This document shows positions 7,031-11,753 of a stretch of DNA of 11,753 nucleotides, in pieces. The notes under the pieces are model-generated. The model did not search any database and was not told where the DNA came from. It worked only from the letters and a program-made list of their open reading frames with translations. Every line of letters begins with the position of its first letter. Position 1 is the first letter of the stretch. Made by a program: the position numbers and the translations under genes. This stretch comes from Clostridiales bacterium (GTDB taxonomy: Bacteria > Bacillota > Clostridia > Christensenellales > JAISNN01), in NCBI GenBank assembly GCA_031289865.1, contig JAITOQ010000131.1:1-11753 (forward strand). Reading direction: 5' to 3'.

Positions 7031-7103
7031 TTAGCAATCAAAACAAACGAGTGCCAACACTCAAAGCAAAAGAGTGCTAACAATCAAACGGCTTGATTGC
7101 TAA
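7031..7103 (+). promoter_or_regulatory. Three overlapping CIRCE operators (HrcA binding array)
   Basis: CIRCE consensus is TTAGCACTC-N9-GAGTGCTAA. Three such units occur, each with an exact 9-base spacer: 7031-7057 (TTAGCAATC / GAGTGCCAA), 7054-7080 (CCAACACTC / GAGTGCTAA) and 7077-7103 (CTAACAATC / GATTGCTAA). Each right arm shares its last four bases with the next left arm, giving a strict 23-bp period. The outermost arms (7031-7039 and 7095-7103) are perfect reverse complements. The middle unit has a perfect right arm, and all three have some mismatches to consensus. The array overlaps the predicted start of transcription. Confidence 0.9.
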
Positions 7104-7116
7104 ACTAATTGAGAAG

Positions 7117-7190
7117 CAACGAAGAGTAACTGAGCGCAACTAAGAAACAACTAAGAGTATGCGAGAAACGGCAACTAAGAGTCAGCGAGA
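7117..7190 (+). repeat. Degenerate CAACTAAGAGT direct repeats in the hrcA leader
   Basis: The 5' leader between the CIRCE array and hrcA contains CAACTAAGA exactly three times (7137-7145, 7148-7156, 7172-7180) plus a variant CAACGAAGAGT (7117-7127). Several copies continue as AGAGT followed by GCGAGA-like sequence. The stretch is purine-rich with little scope for stable pairing. The role is unknown; it may be duplication debris or an unstructured leader. Confidence 0.5.
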
Positions 7191-7209
7191 TGTAACAGAG
7201 AGGTGAGAA

Positions 7210-8211
7210 GTGACGGAGCTTTCCAAACGAAAACGGGAAATCCTAAAAGCCGTGATAGATGATTTTATCGTGACGGCGAGTCCCGTCAGCAGTCAGGACG
7301 TAAAGGACAAATATTTGCCCGACGTCAGTTCGGCGACTATTAGGAGTGAGCTTGCCGCTCTTGAGGAGCTTGGGTATCTGTCTCAGCCGCACGTTTCGGC
7401 GGGGCGCGTTCCCTCAAATATCGCGTACAAGCTATATGCGAGCGAGCTGATGAACAGCAAGCCCTTGACAAAAAACGATATGCACCTCATCAAGGAGCAG
7501 TTTGACCACCGATTATTTGATATCGAGGAGGTCATCAAAAAAGCCGCAAAAATCATATCGGAGATCACCAATTACACTTCGGTCGTTCTTTTAAAGGACG
7601 ACGATATAGTGATCAGGAGCGTCAAATTGGTCGAACTTCTTGAGGATACCGCGCTTGTCATAGTCGTGACGAATAAACAAGTCCTAAAGGACAGCTTTAT
7701 AGCCCTCCCAAAGGGACTCGGTAGCGTGGGTATCGATGCCGCAAACGAGCTTTTAAACGCTATGTTTACGGGAAAAAACCTCAACGATCTCGGTGATATC
7801 GAGGCGGCTATCGGGGAAGAAACGGAAAATTTCAGAGCGGTTTTTGACAGCGTTATGGAGATTATCCGTATGAATCTCAAGTCGGAAAGCATCGTAACGG
7901 AGGGTGAATACAGAATTTTAGACTATCCCGACAACGACCGCGACAGCGCGAAAAAGTTTATAAAGACCATTCAAAAGCGCGAAAGCCTAAACTACCTCAT
8001 AGAGGACAGCAACGACATCGAATTTTCGGTCAAGATAGGAAAAGAAGAGGCGAGCGGCTTGGAAAATTGCGCGGTTGTTTCCGCAAAATACACTTTAAAC
8101 GGCAAGGAAATCGGGCGCGCAGGCGTCATAGGACCCGTTAGAATGGACTACGGAAAGGTGTATTCGGTATTAAATTACGTCTGTAAAATGCTCGATAAGG
8201 TATTGAAATAG
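7210..8211 (+). CDS. hrcA: Heat-inducible transcription repressor HrcA
   Basis: HrcA represses class I heat-shock operons by binding CIRCE; GroEL is known to assist its folding, linking chaperone load to repression. The 333 residues are close to the family's usual 340. Residues 1-76 form the winged helix-turn-helix (SKRKREILKAVIDDFI, then PVSSQDVKDKY, SSATIRSELAALEELGYL, and the wing HVSAGRVPSN). A GAF-like and dimerisation region follows. The start is GTG at 7210 with AGAGG (7199-7203) 6 bases upstream. It is the first gene of the hrcA-grpE-dnaK-dnaJ operon, lies directly behind three CIRCE units, and so is presumably autoregulated. The stop is TAG, 23 bases before the grpE start. Confidence 0.96.
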   Translation: MTELSKRKREILKAVIDDFIVTASPVSSQDVKDKYLPDVSSATIRSELAALEELGYLSQPHVSAGRVPSNIAYKLYASELMNSKPLTKNDMHLIKEQFDHRLFDIEEVIKKAAKIISEITNYTSVVLLKDDDIVIRSVKLVELLEDTALVIVVTNKQVLKDSFIALPKGLGSVGIDAANELLNAMFTGKNLNDLGDIEAAIGEETENFRAVFDSVMEIIRMNLKSESIVTEGEYRILDYPDNDRDSAKKFIKTIQKRESLNYLIEDSNDIEFSVKIGKEEASGLENCAVVSAKYTLNGKEIGRAGVIGPVRMDYGKVYSVLNYVCKMLDKVLK

Positions 8212-8234
8212 TTCGGAAAAAAATGGAGGTAACC

Positions 8235-8753
8235 ATGTCAAAAAAGAAAGAGAACGAAGTGCAAGAAAAAGAGAAGGTAAAAGCCGAAAGCGAAGTCATA
8301 GCGGAGAGCGTGACGATAGCGGACGAAACAACGGAGCTTAAAACCGCGCTAGCGGAGGCAAAAAACGATTATTTGAGACTTGCTGCTGATTTTGACAACT
8401 ACAAAAAACGCAACAACGTAATCAACGCGCAGATGCGTGAAATCGTCACGGAAAATGTTATCGAGGAATTTATACCCCTTGCGGACAATTACGAGCTTGC
8501 CTTAAAGTATTTGGACGAAAAATCAAAGGCGGGCGTCATGATGATCTACAGACAGCTTTTGGACGTCTTTGCGCGGTTTAACGTGCGCGAGATAGAAGTC
8601 CTCGGAAAGCCCTTTGACCCGAAGCTGCATGAGGCGATAGAGCAAACGGACGGAACGGACGCGCCGTCGGGCACAGTTGTCGAGGTCTTGCAAAAAGGCT
8701 ATTCGATAGGGGATAAGGTTTTGAGATACGCGTCGGTCAAAGTAGCAAAGTAG
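8235..8753 (+). CDS. grpE: Nucleotide exchange factor GrpE
   Basis: GrpE releases ADP from DnaK and so resets the chaperone cycle in the cytoplasm. The 172 residues have a charged, disordered start (1-30, rich in Lys and Glu), a long helix with LRLAADFDNYKKR (47-59), and the C-terminal beta domain with GKPFDPKLHEAIEQ (124-137) and VVEVLQKGYSIGDKVLRYASVKV (family signature). I place the start at ATG 8235 because GGAGG (8225-8229) lies 5 bases upstream; the in-frame ATG at 8223 overlaps that site and cannot use it. It is second in the heat-shock operon. The stop TAG is followed at once by a 7-bp tandem repeat tract. Confidence 0.96.
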   Translation: MSKKKENEVQEKEKVKAESEVIAESVTIADETTELKTALAEAKNDYLRLAADFDNYKKRNNVINAQMREIVTENVIEEFIPLADNYELALKYLDEKSKAGVMMIYRQLLDVFARFNVREIEVLGKPFDPKLHEAIEQTDGTDAPSGTVVEVLQKGYSIGDKVLRYASVKVAK

Positions 8754-8795
8754 GTAACAAGTAATAAGTAATAGGTAATAAGTGCGGAATAAAAG
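8754..8795. repeat. GTAATAA tandem repeats ending in a TGCGGAATAAAAG box
   Basis: Starting right after the grpE stop, four 7-bp units (GTAACAA, GTAATAA, GTAATAG, GTAATAA) run from 8754 to 8781, followed by TGCGGAATAAAAG (8783-8795). Layout and box match the tracts at 4841-4880 and 10805-10834, although the 7-mer differs. Confidence 0.65.
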
Positions 8796-8815
8796 AGAAG
8801 TCTGCAATACTCTTG

Positions 8816-8857
8816 TAGGGGCGACCGCCCTCGGTCGCCCGTAATCAGAATAATAAA
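8816..8857. repeat. GC-rich hairpin repeat, copy 1
   Basis: TAGGGGCGACCG begins a perfect 9-bp stem (GGGCGACCG 8819-8827 with CGGTCGCCC 8832-8840) with a 4-base CCCT loop, followed by a conserved tail GTAATCAGAATAATAAA (8841-8857). Copies 2 and 3 lie in the dnaK-dnaJ gap. No T-run follows, so it is not a standard terminator; it could stabilise or process the operon mRNA. Confidence 0.75.
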
Positions 8858-8863
8858 GTCGGC

Positions 8864-8895
8864 GTCATTCTGAGCGAATCGAAGAATCTAAAACG
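8864..8895 (+). repeat. GTCATTCTGAGC dispersed repeat, single arm
   Basis: 32 bases matching the left arm of the inverted element at 4891-4922 at all but two positions (starts GTCATTCTGAGC, ends GAAGAATCTAAAACG). Here it stands alone, without an inverted partner. It lies 6 bases after the tail of hairpin repeat copy 1, in the grpE-dnaK gap. The remaining 100 bases to dnaK are A-rich, with a doubled CGCGG (8949-8953, 8962-8966) and no gene. Confidence 0.7.
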
Positions 8896-8995
8896 TCGGC
8901 TGCACAACAAATAAACAACACAAAACAGCACAAAATAAAATAAAAAAACGCGGTATAGAAACGCGGAAAAAACAAAAAAAAGGAGTTAACAAACT

Positions 8996-10804
8996 ATGGG
9001 AAAAATTATCGGTATCGATTTAGGGACGACAAATTCTGTCGTGGCAATTATGGAAGGCGGCGAAGCGGTGGTAATCGCAAACGCCGAAGGGTCAAGAACC
9101 ACTCCTTCGGTGGTCGGATTCAAAAAAGACGGAGAGAGATTGGTCGGACAAGTCGCAAAAAGACAAGCGATTGCAAACACCGACAGCACCGTTTCATCTA
9201 TCAAAAGAGAGATGGGTACCAACTTTAAGGTAAACATCAACGGAAAGGCTTACACGCCGCAGGAGATTTCCTCCATGATCCTCACAAAGCTCAAGGAGGA
9301 CGCGGAAAAGTATCTCGGACAAAAGGTGACGCAAGCGGTTATCACCGTGCCCGCGTATTTTTCGGACAGCCAAAGACAAGCGACCAAAGACGCGGGGAAA
9401 ATCGCGGGACTTGAGGTACTCCGTATCATCAACGAACCGACAGCCGCCGCGCTTGCGTACGGTATAGATAAGGACGGCTCAAAGGACGAAAAAGTTTTGG
9501 TTTACGATCTCGGCGGCGGTACGTTCGACGTCAGTATTTTGGAGCTTGGGGAGGACACGTTTGAGGTTCTCGCGACGGGCGGCAATACTCGCCTCGGCGG
9601 CGACGACTTTGACAACCGCGTCATGAACTATATTATTTCCGAATTTAAAGCCAAAGAGGGAATCGACCTCTCAAAGGACAAAATGGCGGTACAGCGTATC
9701 AAAGAAGCCGCGGAAAAAGCCAAAATTGAGCTTTCGGGCGTCTTAAAGACGAGTATAAACCTCCCGTTCATCACGGCGGGGAGCGACGGTCCGCGCCACA
9801 TAGATATGGATCTCACGAGAGCAAAATTTGATTCGCTTACGGACGACCTCGTACAATCGACGGTCAAGCCCGTCGAGCAAGCGTTGAGAGATGCGAAGCT
9901 CAAGGTGAACGATATCTCTAAGGTCATTTTGGTAGGCGGTTCGACGAGAATACCCGCAGTCATCGACGCGGTAAAAAAAGTCACGGGAAAAGAGCCGTTT
10001 AAGGGTATCAATCCCGACGAATGCGTCGCTATCGGCGCGGCTATTCAAGCGGGCGTTTTGGGCGGCGAGGTCAAGGACGTTTTACTCTTAGACGTGACGC
10101 CGCTGTCCCTCGGTATAGAAACCTTAGGCGGGGTATGTACGAAGCTTATTGCGCGCAACACCACTATCCCGACGACAAAATCGCAGGTCTTTAGTACCGC
10201 GTCAAACAATCAGCCGTCGGTTGACATTCACGTTTTGCAAGGTGAGAGAGAATTTGCCCGCGACAACAAGACATTAGGTAGATTTGAGCTTGTGGGAATT
10301 CCACCCGCACCGCGTGGCATTCCGCAAATCGAGGTCACATTTGATATCGACGCAAACGGTATCGTCAGCGTAAAAGCGCGTGATAAAGGTACGGGAAAAT
10401 CTCAAAGCGTCACTATTACCGCTTCGACGAATCTCTCCGACAGCGACATAGACAAAGCCGTCAAAGAAGCGGAAAAATATGCCGAAGAGGACAAAAAGAG
10501 AAAGGAGATTATCGACGCGAGAAACGATGCGGAAAATCTCATCTTTACGATAGAAAAGTTTATCAAGGAGAGCGGCGATAAGCTGTCCGCGGACGACAAA
10601 AAACAACTCGAAGACGCGGTTGCTACGGCAAAAACTAAGTTAGCCGAAGAGGATATCGACGCTATCAAAAACGCGATGGAAGAACTCGGAAAGGTTTCCG
10701 ACCCGATTTTTACAAAGCTGTATCAGCAAGAGAGCGCAAACACGAGCGGCGGCGAAGCGAATCCGTCGGACGAACCGAATAACGACGAACCGGATATCAG
10801 ATAG
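8996..10804 (+). CDS. dnaK: Molecular chaperone DnaK (Hsp70)
   Basis: The ATP-driven Hsp70 chaperone, working with DnaJ and GrpE. The 602 residues begin with GKIIGIDLGTTNSVVAIMEGG (phosphate-1 loop), and contain NEPTAAALAYG, VYDLGGGTFDVSILELG (phosphate-2), GGDDFDNRV and VILVGGSTRIPAV (adenosine motif), then the linker DVLLLDVTPLSLGIET and the substrate-binding domain. The stretch after IKREMG is short (TNFKVNINGKAYTPQEIS), lacking the roughly 24-residue insertion of Gram-negative DnaK. The lid ends in an acidic low-complexity tail finishing DEPDIR, unlike the usual EVVD-type end. AAGGAG (8980-8985) precedes the ATG by 10 bases. No separate promoter or CIRCE unit is seen upstream, so expression depends on the hrcA promoter. 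The stop is TAG. Confidence 0.98.
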   Translation: MGKIIGIDLGTTNSVVAIMEGGEAVVIANAEGSRTTPSVVGFKKDGERLVGQVAKRQAIANTDSTVSSIKREMGTNFKVNINGKAYTPQEISSMILTKLKEDAEKYLGQKVTQAVITVPAYFSDSQRQATKDAGKIAGLEVLRIINEPTAAALAYGIDKDGSKDEKVLVYDLGGGTFDVSILELGEDTFEVLATGGNTRLGGDDFDNRVMNYIISEFKAKEGIDLSKDKMAVQRIKEAAEKAKIELSGVLKTSINLPFITAGSDGPRHIDMDLTRAKFDSLTDDLVQSTVKPVEQALRDAKLKVNDISKVILVGGSTRIPAVIDAVKKVTGKEPFKGINPDECVAIGAAIQAGVLGGEVKDVLLLDVTPLSLGIETLGGVCTKLIARNTTIPTTKSQVFSTASNNQPSVDIHVLQGEREFARDNKTLGRFELVGIPPAPRGIPQIEVTFDIDANGIVSVKARDKGTGKSQSVTITASTNLSDSDIDKAVKEAEKYAEEDKKRKEIIDARNDAENLIFTIEKFIKESGDKLSADDKKQLEDAVATAKTKLAEEDIDAIKNAMEELGKVSDPIFTKLYQQESANTSGGEANPSDEPNNDEPDIR

Positions 10805-10834
10805 AAATGCATAATGCAGAATGCGGATTAAAAG
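10805..10834. repeat. AATGC tandem repeats ending in a TGCGGATTAAAAG box
   Basis: Immediately after the dnaK stop, units AAATGC, ATAATGC and AGAATGC (10805-10824) lead into TGCGGATTAAAAG (10822-10834). This is the third copy of the arrangement seen after grpE and after the tyrosine attenuator; the 7-mers resemble those at 4841-4870. Confidence 0.65.
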
Positions 10835-10878
10835 TAGGGGACGATGCCTTCATCGTCCCGTATCCGTATAATAAAAAA
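10835..10878. repeat. GC-rich hairpin repeat, copy 2
   Basis: A perfect 9-bp stem GGGACGATG (10838-10846) with CATCGTCCC (10851-10859) and loop CCTT, then tail GTATCCGTATAATAAAA. Compared with copy 1, several stem bases differ in both arms, yet pairing is kept. Confidence 0.7.
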
Positions 10879-10894
10879 TCTGTGTTCAACATTA

Positions 10895-10937
10895 TAGGGG
10901 CGACCGCCCTCGGCCGCCCGTAATCCGAATAATAAAA
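10895..10937. repeat. GC-rich hairpin repeat, copy 3, abutting the dnaJ ribosome binding site
   Basis: GGGCGACCG (10898-10906) and CGGCCGCCC (10911-10919) form the stem with one A-C mismatch and loop CCCT. The tail GTAATCCGAATAATAAAA ends at 10937 and runs into AAAGGA (10935-10940), the dnaJ ribosome binding site. The left arm is identical to copy 1. Confidence 0.7.
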
Positions 10938-10946
10938 GGATAGATC

Positions 10947-11660
10947 ATGGCTGAAAAAGATTATTACAAAACCTTAGGCGTCGACAAAAGCGCGTCGGAG
11001 GACGACATCAAAAAAGCCTATCGGCAGCAAGCTAAAAAATTTCATCCCGATCTCTATGCGGGAAAGCCCGAAGCGGAAAAGAAAGCCGCCGAACAGCAGA
11101 TGAAAGAGGTCAACCACGCCTACGACGTTCTCGGCGACGCGCAAAAAAAAGCTCAATACGACCAATTTGGGAGCGAGGACATGCAGTCGGGCGGCGGCGA
11201 CGGCGGCTTTTGGCGCGGTCAAGGCGGCGGCACGGGCGGCTTTGAGGATATTTTTTCCAATATATTTTCGTCGTTTACGGGCGGCGGTATGCGGCAAGCG
11301 CGGAACGGCGCGACGGACGGCGACGATATCACCGTCAACCTTACGCTGACCTTCAAAGAGGCGGCGTTTGGCTGTACAAAGGAAATTACCGTCAACCGTA
11401 TAGAGGCGTGTCCCGACTGTAACGGCACGGGTGCAAAAAATCCGAATGCGGTCAATACCTGCCCCGACTGTAACGGTACGGGAATGCAACGTCAAGTAGT
11501 CAATACCCCTTTCGGGCAGATGTCGACGACCAAGACCTGCGCGCGTTGCGGAGGCAAGGGCAAGGTGATCTCCGACCCGTGTAAGGCTTGCGGAGGAAAC
11601 GGCAGAGTCAGAAAACCGCGCACCATAAACGTCGCCGTACCCGCGGGGATAGATAACTGA
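10947..11660 (+). CDS. dnaJ: Chaperone DnaJ (Hsp40), interrupted by an in-frame TGA
   Basis: DnaJ delivers substrates to DnaK and stimulates its ATPase. The readable part has 237 residues: the J domain with HPD (33-35) and YDQFG, a Gly/Phe-rich linker (about 82-115), four zinc-finger repeats CPDCNGTG, CPDCNGTG, CARCGGKG and CKACGGNG (about 155-219), and the start of the C-terminal domain (INVAVPAGIDN). The family is normally about 370-390 residues. The TGA at 11658-11660 falls where DnaJ usually has Gly (GIDxGQ) and is one base from GGA. The same frame then continues as recognisable DnaJ, so this is a nonsense change, a sequencing error, or read-through. All key residues of the visible part are intact. 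ATG 10947 has AAAGGA 6 bases upstream. The product as read would lack most of the C-terminal substrate-binding region. Confidence 0.9.
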   Translation: MAEKDYYKTLGVDKSASEDDIKKAYRQQAKKFHPDLYAGKPEAEKKAAEQQMKEVNHAYDVLGDAQKKAQYDQFGSEDMQSGGGDGGFWRGQGGGTGGFEDIFSNIFSSFTGGGMRQARNGATDGDDITVNLTLTFKEAAFGCTKEITVNRIEACPDCNGTGAKNPNAVNTCPDCNGTGMQRQVVNTPFGQMSTTKTCARCGGKGKVISDPCKACGGNGRVRKPRTINVAVPAGIDN

Positions 11661-11753
11661 CAAATCATGCCCTACTACAACCAAGGACACGCCGGAAAAA
11701 ACGGCGGGAGAAGCGGGAGCGTCGTGATAGCAATCAACGTCCGACCTCATACG
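11661..11753 (+). pseudogene. dnaJ: In-frame continuation of dnaJ beyond the TGA, cut by the window edge
   Basis: Reading on in the same frame after the TGA gives QIMPYYNQGHAGKNGG and then RSGSVVIAINVRPHT, which matches the DnaJ C-terminal domain (the usual GEGxAGKNGGxxGDLxVxIxVxPH). No frameshift is needed. The open frame reaches the window's last base, so the rest of the gene lies outside. Confidence 0.8.

Noticed and set aside
8816..8857. Hairpin at 8819-8840 as a Rho-independent terminator after grpE
   Set aside because: No T-run follows the stem, and the same unit recurs at other sites within the operon, so it is listed as a repeat.
10974..11750. A 258-codon open frame on the minus strand over dnaJ
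   Set aside because: It mirrors dnaJ codon bias on the opposite strand and shows no recognisable domain.

Overview
The window looks like a chromosomal segment of a Gram-positive (Bacillota, probably Clostridia-like) bacterium of moderate GC content. The evidence is the gene order hrcA-grpE-dnaK-dnaJ under CIRCE operators, a DnaK that lacks the nucleotide-domain insertion of Gram-negative proteins, consensus sigma-A promoters with 17-bp spacers, and strong AGGAG-type ribosome binding sites. The exact lineage cannot be read from the sequence.

Region 1 (1-2025) is visibly more AT-rich than the rest. It holds the 3' part of an unrecognised gene that is open through the left edge, followed 17 bases later by a radical SAM gene resembling the spore-photoproduct-lyase family. 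Region 2 (2026-4602) holds a large gene for a membrane protein with two Rossmann (TrkA/RCK-like) domains and a C-terminal RyR domain. This looks like a nucleotide-sensing membrane protein, possibly a channel. The three genes look accessory and may form a signalling or defence locus, but that link is inference.

Region 3 (4666-6934) is the aroF-tyrA operon of tyrosine synthesis: a type I-beta DAHP synthase and a prephenate dehydrogenase. Ahead of it sits an unannotated small regulatory system: a consensus promoter, a 26-residue leader peptide with seven tyrosines whose ATG coincides with the predicted transcription start (a leaderless mRNA), and four RNA segments that can form mutually exclusive pause, antiterminator and terminator stems. 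It reads as a complete tyrosine-sensing transcription attenuator. An inverted-repeat element lies between the attenuator and aroF.

Region 4 (6935-11753) is the class I heat-shock operon. Its consensus promoter is followed by an unusual array of three overlapping CIRCE operators at an exact 23-bp period. Then come hrcA, grpE, dnaK and dnaJ. dnaJ has an in-frame TGA at codon 238, at what is normally a conserved glycine; the reading frame continues as recognisable DnaJ up to the right edge. The gaps grpE-dnaK, dnaK-dnaJ and attenuator-aroF carry related modular repeats: 7-bp tandem units, a shared TGCGGA(W)TAAAAG box, and either GC-rich hairpins or copies of a GTCATTCTGAGC repeat.
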